Origin: Aspidiotus rigidus
Taxonomy: Eukaryota > Arthropoda > Insecta > Hemiptera > Diaspididae
Direction of reading: 5' to 3'
Assembly (NCBI GenBank): GCA_035079385.1
Contig: JAVHKY010000013.1
Coordinates: 14,940,001 to 15,004,000 of the forward strand
Length of the DNA: 64,000 nt
Positions 38,240 to 49,850 of this stretch are shown here, piece after piece. The notes beneath the pieces are model-generated. The model did not search any database. It saw only the letters and a list, made by a program, of their open reading frames with translations, and was not told the DNA's origin. Position numbers and translations under genes: made by a program. Within the stretch, counting starts at the first letter, position 1; the number at the start of each line of letters is the position of its first letter.

Positions 38240-38290
38240 GTCACTTATTTTTTGACTTCGAATTCTCGCGACATCATGTTTTTAATTTTA

Positions 38291-39409
38291 ATTTCTAATT
38301 TTACTTCTTTATAATATTTTACTTTTTAACTTGTATTTTGGACTTTTAAAATATTTTCGATAATTTTCTGTGTTACCTACGGTTTCCGTATACCTTCAAG
38401 CATCCAACTTTGACCTTTCAAAATTTCGATTTTTCAACTTTTATTTATATTCTTTTCCTCCTTTTAATATTTAACTTGTGTGTTTTTTTTTTGTTTTTTG
38501 TTCTTTTCCGTGTTTTTCTCCCATTCTAGTCTTTCTAGTCAACATTATTTAATTGTGTTACGTGCCTGTGTGTCCATTCTACTAACTTATCGGGTCGACC
38601 GATCTCCAATTTCATAAAATTCTGAATTATTATTAAATCCGATAGTATTACGCTACTTACTTGCGTTTCGATCACGAACAAGCAGAAAAAATCGCTCGAC
38701 ATCTACGATTTCAGGAACGGCTTTCAACAATTTTGTTGGGTTTTGCTGAGCACCAGTTATCGTAAAGAAAAACAAAATGAAAGCACAATTACTTAATACA
38801 GTTAACGAAGTCATTTCATGATACGTTATTTAAACACTCCTAGAGTATAAAATTTGTAAAATTTCCTCAAGGATTCAGTTTTATACTGACGATTTTTATG
38901 GATCATGAAATATTTTTTGAAATGTGAGAAAGCTGTTCAAATTTTTACAGTTGTAGGAAAAATGTCTTCCGGTTCAAGTTGTCATCGGGCTCAATAACGA
39001 CCATGTGTTCGCGAAGAATATGCGACACAATTACGCCAGCTGGTGGTGATCCTGTGATCCATTCTGAGTTATAATAATTGCCGACAAAAAACCCACTCAA
39101 AATAAACTATCCACTAATATTGATTCTGAGTTGCGAACATTTTAATCAATAAAAAAGATAATTACTGAACTCGCAAAAATATCATTTTAAAGGATATACT
39201 CTGAAACAGTAATATAAACATTAAACACGTGCCGCGTGTTTGGATCAACGATAATCATCAAACTAAGAAGGAAACGTCGAATACAATTATGAACTCACAA
39301 TACAACATGAAAATCAAAACATGAAAAAACTTGAATTAAAAATTCGTAATTCTTGACTGACATGTTCGTAGAAATTATGAACGAGTGTCGTTTACTACAA
39401 TATGACATA
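38291..39409. other. Intergenic, no gene seen
   Basis: AT-rich, pyrimidine-rich sequence after PLE-A. Its first 250 bp may still be PLE 3' flank. No coding sequence is supported. Confidence 0.4.
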
Positions 39410-39700
39410 GTTGTTAGAACTGGCTTTAAGGATTTCAATGCTCTCCAGCGGGCGACGTCTTCTTTCAGCACTCTATATACATAGACTCATCAGAATTATG
39501 CCGTTTTCAGGAGATGGAAAGTGAAAGCAGATTTTTCCGGCGTATTGTTCTTGATGGCTCTCTCATATTCTGAGACTTTGGTGTTCAGTTTACGACCTCT
39601 TTCGCCATTCTAGAACAGTGAGGGAATCGCTGCACCACTCTGGTCTTCTGGGAGTATCCGATCTTTGAGTTAACTCGAAATAAGAAGACACTTGGTGGTG
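39410..39700 (-). pseudogene. GIY-YIG endonuclease fragment of a PLE-like element
   Basis: On the minus strand: LKDRILPEDQSGA, then GRKLNTKVSEYERAIKNNT, EKSAFTFHLLKT and, in a shifted frame, RRPLESIEIL. These match the arginine helix ('GR.L..R..EH..A....') and the catalytic-Glu helix ('R...LE.IEI') of GIY-YIG domains. The VY/YIG strands themselves are mutated, and there are stops and frameshifts. Confidence 0.5.
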
Positions 39701-40559
39701 TCTACAGCCAGAAAGCGAGATGATAATGGAAACGAGATATTTTATGGGAAATTGATATCACAAATGTTTCTGTATTTGCCGATACCCAGTTTCTGTTGAT
39801 TACATGTATTGCTAATTACTCGGTCCTATGTTCATTAAGACATCAATTTCTGTCTGATTTGATGCACCTATAGTTTTTGCATGAGCTATCATCCGAGCTC
39901 ATTCTCTCCTTCGGTATCTCATAAGCTGATAAAATCCAGCCAAGAAGGAAGAGGCAATGGGTCGAACAATTCACTCTCTTTCCTTCTTAGTCTCCGAGAA
40001 TTCGAAATTCGTTCAAGTTTCCGTGACGTCATCATGGAGTTGGAAATTTTGAGTTTAATGTGAGAATTTTGGCCTCGCATCCCACTTAGAATTTCAGAAA
40101 GTCTTTTGAATAGGCCTCCCTATAGTCATCCTAATTCTACAGCTTGTGATTCTGTCGAGTTTTGGCTCTTTACATGAATCTAGGTAAAAAATCTAGCAAT
40201 TTTTGATTCTTCTTCTTCTTGACACCGAACTCGTCCTGTCGTAGGTGGCAACAACAATTTTTTCAATTGATGGCATAGCACCCTTCGTCCAACCTTGAAA
40301 CCTGTCGATTTCCTCATTTCTTGGAAATCTACCTGATGACTTTTTTTTTTTTTTTTTTTTTTTTCATCCAACTATCAGAAAAACTTATGAATCCGCAAAG
40401 AGACCGTTTTGAACCAACAAAAAACGCAGTTTACATGAGTTATAAAAATATAATTACACAATTTCATAACTTTCTATAAACTGTTTCATGAAAGTTCAAG
40501 TATGGAAATGTAGTTTCTACAACTTCTGTTCTAAGACGTTTATATTCCTCCCGGCCTCC
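39701..40559. other. Intergenic, no gene seen
   Basis: A TGACGTCA palindrome lies at 40024 and a long T-run at about 40341-40364. No coding sequence is supported. Confidence 0.45.
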
Positions 40560-41175
40560 TTGAAGAGCCATGAGATTTTTTCCAGGATTCTTTCTGAATT
40601 CTAAGGTAAATTTCACACAAGAATCCGTTTGAATTTTCTCAAAAATACATTTTTTTGGCTTTGAGTCCTCATACCCCCTCTCAGATCCCTCCAGGAATTT
40701 TTTTTATCATTTTTTCCCAATTCTACGGTAAATTCTACATAAGAATTTGTTGAACTTGGAAAAAAATACAAAAATTAATTTTTTTCATTACTGTACTGTT
40801 TAGGGTTTGTGACCCTCTCAACCCCATCCGAGGGCCTCAGGAATTTTTTCAATATTTTACCCGGATTTCGCGCTAAATTCTACTTCGCAACCCGTTCAGA
40901 TTTTTCCAAAAAAAAAAAAAAAACATTTTTTCCTCAATTGAGGGGGGGGGGGGCTGGGCCCTTTGGACGGTCGGAAGAATTTTTTAGTATTTTTCCCAAA
41001 TTCTACGGAAAATTTCATAAGGATATTCATGAAAATTGGTTGAATATGTCACTTCAATTTTACCCCTATTTTAGGGGTTATCGGCTCTTGGCGCCCCTGA
41101 AATGTCGGAAGAATTTTTTGATATTTTTTTTCTAATTTGGCGGTCCGAATAACGTAAGAATCTACATAAATTGCG
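40560..41175. repeat. Tandem array of about 135-bp units
   Basis: About five worn copies of a unit containing 'gaattttttnatatttttcccaaattctacggtaaattctacataagaat', with anchors at 40590, 40717, 40864, 40996 and about 41130 (spacings 127-147 bp). Units begin with a C/G-rich 'ggcccccttgagggcc..' part that includes a G-run at 40942. It is non-coding; the 108-codon frame through it is an artefact. Confidence 0.75.
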
Positions 41176-43676
41176 AACCAAAAGGAATATTTCAGTCATT
41201 TATATGCAAGAACTCTTTCTAGTTAGGCAACACACGACATTACGGTGCCCCTATGGGGTGTGGACCGTAGCGCCATGGCTCAAATTTTTCATTCAAGTAT
41301 CCTAAATGTTCGTTCCAAATTTCATGATTTTAACATGGAATGCAAGGTTTATCTCAAAATTTGCACTAAGCCGCCGGACTAATGTAGGTCAAGGTCAATT
41401 CGAGTCACAGACGCGAAATCAGGTCGAGCTCAATGAGACCCAAGTCGGTCGCGTTTCAAAGTAACGCCTAATGTACACAAAGTCTGGCCGAGGTTATTAG
41501 GCAGAGGAAAAGGTCTCTGCTTCCTCCTCTTCGAAAGTAGGAAATATATCATCCATTTCCTACTTCTTACAGTTATTAAGTTATTACAAATCACCTCTTA
41601 TCGATGGTTGGTCCAAATAGTAGGGGCTAGTTTTTTGTTTCTCTCTCTAAATGAATGTCCGAATGCAAATCTGAGAAATTAGGCAGACGCCAAGGTTAGA
41701 ATTTTTCTGTCCCAAGGACATGGTCACACTTATGCTCGAAATCAAATTAAGGATAGAGGTAAGAAGATTGGTTAAATTTTTACGTTTCTTGATAAATAGT
41801 CGCGTAGAAGTCATTCGACGTGAAAAATTAAGAATATATTTCACCCTCGAATTTTCCACATCGTAATCCACAACCTTTCGACCAGCTCAATGTCTGTTCA
41901 TTTTGTTCATAATGCTCGTCGTATTTAATGCAGTTCACGTGCGCTTGAAAAATGTTTACTTTTAGATCGTTATGAAGCGCATGTTAGGACATACTAATCA
42001 TGTTGATATGAAAAGTTTCTCAGTCGAATATTTGAATTTTCACATCACTAATAAGTACCAACTTTATTTTTCTATACGAAGTCCGAAGGATAATCTCTTG
42101 GCGGCGCGGCAGTATAATTTTATTGTTTCTCTCGAGCGTACATTGAATTTATCATCCATTTTAACAATGTGGTAGACAAAAAAAAAAAATAAAAATAACA
42201 TGAGAGGATCCGATCTAGTCTGTTCAGTAGCCGACGGCTTATGGCTTTTGTATTGCTTGAGAAATCCAACGGGGGTGATCAAAATGTACCGTAAGTAATT
42301 TTCAATTTCGTATACTCACTCTAATCCATTTTCATAAAACGGGTAGACTACTTCTTGACAAGATAGTAAAATAGATATTTGCCTTTTCTTCAGTATAAAA
42401 GGTGGAACGCTGGTAGGCAAGTTTATAAATTTGACGTCCATCAAGAATACAAGCTCATGTTCTCGACCACTTTACCCGAGCTGATAACAGCAAAAGAGGA
42501 TTCTTCCATTACGCAGGATAAACGACTCGAGAATAAAATTGGAATAGGTATCGTTTTGATACAACCTTTTCGAATGCGATCAGTAATTTAAATACCGACG
42601 AATTTTGTAGATTAAATATCCACCGTACGAATAAAACCCACACACCTAACAAACGCCATCATCATCACTGTCGCGTATTTGTAGAAGATGGAATTGTACG
42701 GCAAGTTGTGCTCGTTCTTCACGATGTTTCGAGTGACTGAAATATGAAGTTTTCTTTGTCTTTTTCAGTTTACAGAGAGTACAGAAAAATTCCACTGGAC
42801 GAATTCATCTAAAATTTGTCGTAATAGAAGGAAATCGAACGAAAGATTTCCATTAAAGCCTGAATAAAGAGATATAGAAAGCGTCGTCTCGTGTCGCATG
42901 AAAGATGAGAAATGTCGCAAATAGCGTTCGAAAAAGGATAACGATTAATCATACATCTCGAAAATTCGTTATACGGTTTATTCCGCACTGTCAAAAATAT
43001 GCTTCATCTAAATAGCTTCCTGAACTCTTTCCTCTTACAGACAAAAGAGAACTGGCGCGACCGTATACGATTATAGGAAAAAAGATTAAGTGAAAGGAGC
43101 ACAGAAAATGCTGAAACGTAGAATTCTTTTGATAATGGAATAATGAGAGCTGTTTTTATAAATTGATTCAGAGAAAATAAACACTTGTCCGTCTCCGACA
43201 ATTTTAGTGACCCCAATCCTATGAGAGAAGATCCTTGAAAAAAATTTCGATAGAAACGGAATGTCTCGCATTATAAAATTGAAGAAGGCGCGCGCTCCCC
43301 AGAAATGCGCGGCCTGCTAATGGTGGATTAGTCAAGAAGGCGATCAAGTTTAAAAACCATAAGAAATAAGAAAATTATGAGGCGAACACTTTTGCTCCGC
43401 ATAGTTTTTTGCAGAAAATTATACATAATTATGGTCTTGGCATGATGAATAATCCTTGGGCGTCAAAGAACCAATCAGTGGAATGGGTGTCCTCGGAAGA
43501 GTGCGAGTAAGCTCATTCCGTTGATTGGTACTTTGACGCCAACATGTTTCAGGTCTTTACTGAGACCCTACCCTTCATTTAAATTCTGCGAGTGCCCCCC
43601 TTCATTCAGAAAACTGTTTGCTGTATATTAACTTGGTATGATGTAAGCTAAACCTGCAGCTTAGTTAATACTAGCA
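41176..43676. other. Intergenic with a candidate exon
   Basis: One open stretch (42396 to about 42547) lies between an acceptor-like 'cttttcttcag' and a donor-like GTATCG and reads YKRWNAGRQVYKFDVHQEYK and LMFSTTLPELITAKEDSS. Just upstream, 41972-42175 is another open frame (FHITNKYQLYFSIRSPKDNL). Neither has a motif I recognise, so both are only candidate exons. The rest shows nothing supported. Confidence 0.3.
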
Positions 43677-43840
43677 AGACGGCGCGCCTTTGGCGCGCCT
43701 CTTACGTTGTCACGTATTAATTTAATATTTTAGACATTTCATTTCTCGATTTTATACGGTCCTGCGTTGACAATGGTTTATTAATCGAAAGCGCTCCAGT
43801 GTGTAATCGTATTTCTGTGGCTTTGTTTAGTTTACTCCTC
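43677..43840 (+). repeat. PLE 3'-end fragment next to a GGCGCGCC element
   Basis: Positions 43683-43701 hold GGCGCGCC-TTT-GGCGCGCC, the same layout as the element start at 3904. Then 43768-43835 ('gacaatGGTTTATTAATCGAAAGCGCTC...ttctgtggctttg') closely matches the 3' end of the PLE at 61340-61400, including the stem GGTT/AATC, GAA and the AGCGCT palindrome. No coding part survives. Confidence 0.6.
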
Positions 43841-46800
43841 GTTTTACTATTTTGAGTATTTCATTCGTTCAATTTCATTTCTCCTTATTTTTTTTATTTT
43901 TTGATACTTGTGTCATCTAAATTTTCAAATATTTCTTCATATTGCCTATCACCCATAACAAAACAGAAGAAGTAAGGAATTGTCAATGAATAATTGACAT
44001 AAGACAAAACAAATTTTTTATGGAGAACATGTAAATACAGGAATAATTTTTAATAACCTCGGTAAATAATGTAGAAATTCCTATTCTGGAAAATAATGGA
44101 AAAAAAAAATAATAAAAAATAACAGAAATTCTGTAGATAACTTTTCTCTGGACCTGTATTCAAAATTTTTGTGCAAACTCTCCATCTTTTTCAGTCTTCT
44201 ACATCTATCTCCTCTAATTATCCGTACCGTAATAATTGATTCTACGTGTCGTCTTCCTGCAATCTGCAAATGAATAGAAGAAAAAGGTTTCGATTCTAAG
44301 ATTAGTTGATTCATTTTCTCATTTCGCTTTCACTTTTTCTTCTCAAGGTCCTTAATATATTCTTTCGGGTCCACTCACCTCCAGCTAACAGTTATTTTTG
44401 ACGTCGAGTCCGTATTTTTGTAATTCACTATTCTGTAAGTATTCTTCTGTCAGATCGTGATGACGTCAAGTCCTTCTCCAGTTTATAATCCAAGTCAACC
44501 CTCTTGTCATAATTGTATAGCTCGATGTACAAAATTTTTTCAATTTCAACTCATCTGGTGGTTCAATGTTTTCCAAGATCCTCTCCTGTCATACATAACT
44601 CAATTCCCATAATGTTTCAATTGTTTTATATCTGACTCATTTGATAGAAAACATTTTTCCTAACCCCCGTCTATCATACACAGCTTAAAAGTCCTAATTT
44701 TTCCAATTTTTCCGATTCCCTCCAGCTTTAGTTAGCTCAATTTTAGAAAGTTTATCAAATCCAACCCGTTTTTTTGGGACTTTAATTTTGAATTCAATTC
44801 TCAATATTGAAATCAATCCATCCCATAGAAGAGGATCTGTGAATTCCTTGTTCAACTTTGTTTAACGCCATTGTTTTTCATTATAACTTTCAATTCAACT
44901 TTTTTGGTTGAATAATATAATCCTGATTAAAATCTTCATTATAATATTCATTTAGTCAACATCCCTGCGGTATCGCTCCCTCTATTTTTCCCGAATACAC
45001 GTCTCTCACATTAGGTTTCAGCTTATAATTTCCAACCCCATCTCAAGAATAAAACACACCCACATATTCTTCATACTCCATCATTTACTTAATCATCAGA
45101 AACTTTTATTCGGATTTTGGTTGACATCAGTTATCCTCAATACAATGAAACTGCTTGCACGCTTAAAAACTTCACTCTCTCACCTAAAATTATTACTGAC
45201 TATATTTCAGAAGAATTACACACTTGTAACTTAGAAATTTATGTCAATAGTCAATTTATAGGAGTTAAAAATTTAAAAACAAAAAGGGCAAAAATTTGAA
45301 AATCAACAAACCACGAGAAATGGTTATAATATAAAATTAAACTAAAAAATATAAAGTTTATAAAATAAAATTAAACAAAAGTCAAAAAGTCGAAAAATTC
45401 CCAAGGTTAGGTAGTGGAGCAGCAATGGCTTCATACAACTTATTCTCACTTGCACAATGCAAATAATGATAAATATTCATTGTAATATCGACACTATTAG
45501 GCCTATATGCCGGCTGGATTATAAAATAGATTGAACGATTCCCAAAATAATAAGTCGAATTCCTCCAGAATGGATAAAGAGTAATTTGCTGAAATTGTTG
45601 ACAAAGAGCATAGATTAGTAGTACCTATGAACATCTATCATAGGTCAGGAATAATTTAATCGAGTAAAAGAAGTATAAACACGAATAGCAATAATTTTGA
45701 ATCCAAAATGAAAAAACGAAGTGAAGACCTTCTATAGATTAGTTTACAAATCACAACAGAAATGAATTCGAAAGCTATAATAAATTCGAAATTCGAATAA
45801 ATAATAATTATTAATTCGAATAATGTTCATCGACATTAATTTGTCACCTACTACTACAACTACAATTAACAATAAAACTTCGTCTTCAATCTTTGACTAT
45901 TTATCATACGTAGGACGATAAATAGTCAAAGTCTTCAATGTACGTATGTACACGTCAACCATTTGTTTTCAAAATGTTCCGGCACTGATGAGAAAATGAG
46001 AAACACGGTCGCTACACACCAGGCGGATCGAAAAAGCCAAAAAACAATTCGTCGGCCGTTTAGTGATAAGTAGTGATAGCATCGCTTTAGTAATATAGAT
46101 AAGCCTAGCAGCTCCCGAACAGTATGGTATTTTAGAAACGCTTATCGCGATGAAAGAAAAATTTTAGAGCAACAAGTCACTCTACAACTAACGTCTCCAG
46201 GACTATCAACGTTTTTTCAGCAAGTCACGTAAAATAGTTTTCTTTTTCAACTTGCCATTAAAATCCACGAATAAACGAATATACGAACAGTGTTTTAGAG
46301 TGCGTGGCATCTATCGAGGGAATTAACAGCACGTGGATGTAAAATCAAATGGACCATAATTTTTACTGAGATGAAGATAAGAAATATACGCGTGGCGCCT
46401 TCATCAAAACGCAACAAAATTTTCAAGTACAGTTGTTCATATTTGGGAAAGAAACTAATTTCGCTCTTCGCTGCGCACATGAGAAAAAAAGGAAAAATGA
46501 AAGGAAGTCTGTTCGAATCAAGAAAATTGAGTCGTAAGGAATCGATCATACGAACAATTTTCTTGATGTACGAATGGTTCTTTCAATATTTCGGTCGTGT
46601 GAAAATGAGATCGGCTCTCTGATCTCTAGAGTGTTCGACATTCGGAACTAGACTCCATAAATGGATTTTCCTATGCTTATAAGATTGGGGACACTCTTGG
46701 AAAAACCGTCATCGTCACGGATTTTTTCGACTGGGACTACTCCTGGGAAAATCGTCAAACTGTCACGGTTTTTGTTAAGCTTAATGAAGTCATCAGTGAC

Positions 46801-46904
46801 CTTGACCTATTTCAGGCACGAAAAAATTTCGATCTTCGCTACTTTCATTGAACTAGGCCTAACATAGAGTATATTAGGTTATACTACGCCTATACTAGGT
46901 GAGG
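43841..46904. other. Intergenic, with family B fragment
   Basis: Positions 44400-44760 contain family B modules ('gacgtc', 'ctcctgtcatacataactcaattcc', 'ctatcatacacagcttaaaagtcc'). After that the sequence is very AT-rich up to 45900. No gene is supported; short frames at 46371-46622 and 46295-46549 overlap on opposite strands and lack motifs. Confidence 0.4.
45883..45939. repeat. 41-bp palindrome between 8-bp direct repeats
   Basis: TCTTCAAT (45883-45890) and TCTTCAAT (45932-45939) flank a palindrome whose 15-bp arms CTTTGACTATTTATC and its complement are perfect, with an 11-nt loop (ATACGTAGGAC). It looks like a tiny insertion with an 8-bp target duplication, or a templated foldback event. 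Confidence 0.75.
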
Positions 46905-48165
46905 ACGGCTCTTTGGCCTGCCTAAGTCCATAAAGATGGGTCCCCTATGCGCCCACTAGTGTAATTTATTTCAGTCCCCACCTACAAGCTGGCCAAGTAT
47001 ATAGATATTTGGTTTAAGCAAAATGTCGATTTTCAACCCCCCTATTCACAGCTGAGTTGACCGAAGTACTGATTAATAATCCCCCCTCTTCCGGAAGTAA
47101 ACTCATTTCTTTCGATGTTAAAGGACTCTACCCCCACATTCCCCTTCGACCTACTTGTGAGCGCATCGAGAAGTTATTAAATGAGGCAATGGTCCCTCCT
47201 CCTTTAATTTCAAACATACCTCCCTTCTTCAAAATTGCCTCAGCCCCAATATCTGTCAATTCGGTTGATAAATTCCCTAATGACATCGGTATCCCAATCG
47301 GATCGCCTTCGGGTCACTTGTTTCTGAAGTGTTTATGGATGGACTTGAACAGGAGATTTTCCAATCTAACCACCCTCTCCTCGCCCATATTGCCGTATGA
47401 AGACGCTATATCGATGATGTTTTCTGTGTTTGGATGGGACCAGAAGACTCACTCCAACTGTTCCTGGATTTCATACACAGTCGATCGAATTTACCACGGA
47501 GGTGGGCGGATTGGGAATTAATTTCCTTGATCTTACCATAACTATAGATCATGATATCTATAAATTCAGCATTGTGTATCGTAAGCCCACTACCACTGAC
47601 GCCACCATCCATGGTTCCTCTTTTTGCCCCATCAACCATAAAATTTCTGCCTATAATTTCTACGCCCATCATCTGACATCCCTCCCCCTAACTCTTGAAG
47701 CCTACGATCATGAAATCCAGCTCACTAAGTACCTAGCTGGAGTGAACAAGGTTAATGTTGATATTGATGGGTTGATCAGGCGAAAAATGATGGGGATCGC
47801 CCTAAATAAGACGAAGACCTACACGCGTACTCCCTCTGATAGGAGGAATAAACGTAGAAGCATTAGACTACGCGATCTGCCGAGGCTCACCTCCCAAATA
47901 AATGAGAAGCTGAGGTACACTAATGCGAGACCTGCGAACTATCCTCACCTCCAGCTTGGCAAGATCCTCTCCAACGGTAAAGATACCATCCCTCCCATGT
48001 CCAAAAGCGGTGTTTACCTCTTGAAGTGTCGGGATTGCTCAGGCGTTTATAAAGGAGAGACTGGCCGGAAGTTCTTTGAAAGGATAAATGATCACGTCAA
48101 CGCCTACGATCGAAGAACAACCCGCGGAAGATATTCGAACTCTTTGACTTGCTCCACCTTCTGAT
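46905..48165 (+). mobile_element. Penelope-like element PLE-B, 5'-truncated
   Basis: It starts inside the RT at LPKSIKMG / SPHLQAGQVYRYLV (the 'GLPK.HK' block). Then come LISFDVKGLYPHIPLRPTCE, FPNDIGIPIGSPSG, and the catalytic YIDD at 47407-47418 (intact, in a shifted frame), followed by LGINFLDLTITIDHDIYKFS and YRKPTTTDATIHGSSF. The intact 3' frame (from about 47500) ends with a GIY-YIG start: SGVYLLKCRDCSGVYKGETG. In it YIG has become YKG, and the domain is cut off before its catalytic Glu. Zinc-linker cysteines CRDC are kept. At least two frameshifts separate the parts. There is no hammerhead-like end, since the 3' end is missing. Confidence 0.8.
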
Positions 48166-48839
48166 TATTTAGAAATCATTTAGCCTATGTACTACGTACT
48201 AAGGGAAAGTTTGAAACCAGTTTACTGGATTTTTTGCCTTTAGTGTGCTGAATGTGAGGGCCATAGTATGTAGGAGCTGTACTGTCAGTGAAGCCTCGTA
48301 TACTAGTACAATGAAGGTCCTAAAGTAGGAGTCCCCAAAGTAGGTCAAGGTAACTCTTGACGTCATATTTCTCTCGTGATTTCGTAACGGGAATTTTAAA
48401 TAAATCCCCGCCCGGTCTTAAGACATTATCCATACTAAATTGCGGTCGTCATGCTGTATAAAGATCAGGAAGGGGATTCAGAAAAATTTTGGCCATCCAA
48501 CTATGTATCTGAGGGAGGGAAAGGTGGGTCGGAAAGATCTTGATTTTCAAGCTGTATTATGAGCTGAAGAAAGACACTTGGAAAAATTGTGATCGTCGAG
48601 CTACAGAATCGTATTCAAGAAATTCCATAGATCGAGTTTGAAAAGATTGTGGAAGAGGTGAATTTAGGAGTTAAATTTCCGAGTTACACATAATAGGAGA
48701 GACTGTAAGTATCAGAACAGGAATTTAAAAGAATTTTGGATACCTGTCTCTGCATATTTGAGTGAGAGTTCTGAAAAATTTAGATGTTCAAACTATATAC
48801 GAGGAGAAGTACCTAGAAGAATTGTGGTCGTCGAGCTGA
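48166..48839. other. Intergenic, no gene seen
   Basis: Contains purine-rich repeats of the kind 'ttggaaaaattgtggtcgtcgagctg' from about 48540, which grade into family B sequence on the right. No coding sequence is supported. Confidence 0.4.
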
Positions 48840-49190
48840 GGTAGGTTTGCAAAAATTTCCATCATCCAGCCACATATTTGAAGAGTGGGGGAGGAGAAGG
48901 GAAAAATACGGGGTCCTTGACGGAGGTAAACGATGGGATGCAGGAACTTGTTTCACGGGCCACCTTAGAAGAGCATTGTGGGTATCATAGAGTTTGAATC
49001 GTTGCATATCTAGCTTATTGAAGGGGTTGAGCCAATTGGTGTATGAAGCACTGCATATCTAGTCATTCGAAGGGGCTCCTTCGATCCATACGGATAAGAG
49101 GGGACTTTGACAGTCGAACGGGCTGCGGATGTTTTTTCCGACCCCTCCCCCCGGTAAAACAGGTTTTTTGTTAAAAAGTTGGATTTCTGA
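48840..49190 (-). repeat. Dispersed repeat family B fragment
   Basis: On the minus strand it carries the modules 'aacctgttttaccgggggga', 'catatctag', 'gcttcatacaccaattggct' and 'ccccttcaat', which match 12170-12320 and 51880-52210. It is non-coding. Confidence 0.6.
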
Positions 49191-49339
49191 ACTACATATA
49201 AGAGGATCTAGGCACTTGGTAGCTAAATGAATAAAGGTCATGTTTCATGTCTACAGTAATGTATGTTCGTCTTTGCCAGTTACTTAATTTTTGTTATTCA
49301 AATTTAGTATAATATATGTCATTGTCAAGCTAACTAGCT

Positions 49340-49850
49340 CTCAGGGGCTTACTTACTCCACTCGTTTGCCCTGGCGAGTTTATGCTGCATGTTAAGCAGA
49401 CTGGTACGCCCTCCATCTTACTAGGTATCAGAGTAGGTTGTGTACTAAGCTGGCTTATTCCCTCCGCTCGTTCACCCTCAATCTTGGCCCAATATAAGTT
49501 CACTGTATGTCAAGTTACTAAGCTCACAGGGGCTCACTCCGCTTCGCCCGTAATCTTGGCGCAATATGAGCAGGTGAGGGGGTGTACTAATTTGTCCGTC
49601 AATTTGGGGGAAGGAGGATGGTGTAAAGGTGCACTAGCAGATTTATGAATAACCTACGGGGTATAGGGGGAGGGAGGAGAAAGGAGGAAGGTGTACTACG
49701 TTCTCTGTTAATTTGGGGTGTAGAGGTGTACTCGCAGATTTCCACATCACCTATGGAATATACGGGGGAGGAGAGGGTGTACTAAGTCCGAAAACTAGGG
49801 TGACGAGGGAGGCACTCGCAGAATTTAAAATTAGGGGTAGAGTGAAATAA
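49340..49850. repeat. Degenerate tandem repeats of about 85-110 bp
   Basis: Two kinds follow each other: 'ctcaggggcttact..ccgctcg..cttggc.caatataagttcact' (49340-49580) and 'gtgtactaa..tgttaatttggggt.gaggtgtactcgcagattt..acctatggggtatagggggagg' (49570-49830). Copies are diverged. Open frames here are not genes. Confidence 0.55.

Larger units (their letters stand above)
36660..38290 (+). mobile_element. Penelope-like element PLE-A, split by a solo LTR
   Basis: The 5' part (36670-36927) encodes the RT start: LPQLYGKVKF, YPMRQVVAFYSDPSYKLAKY (the PLE 'KVHK..P.RP..S..S.TY.LAK' block), then ISIDVASMFTN. A 625-bp LTR follows. The 3' part (37557-38100) resumes at once with IPV, completing the conserved 'DV..LFTNIP' motif, then jumps to the RT/endonuclease end: RLPYLGKTFDKLAAIL, and a GIY-YIG domain SGVYCLSCSQC..FYIGQSSRKLRLRL..ALTDHYRVTGHS. 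Most of the RT core is deleted, and stops follow. The 3' UTR ends with a hammerhead-like motif. GIY-YIG PLEs use this nuclease to cut target DNA and prime reverse transcription. Confidence 0.8.
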
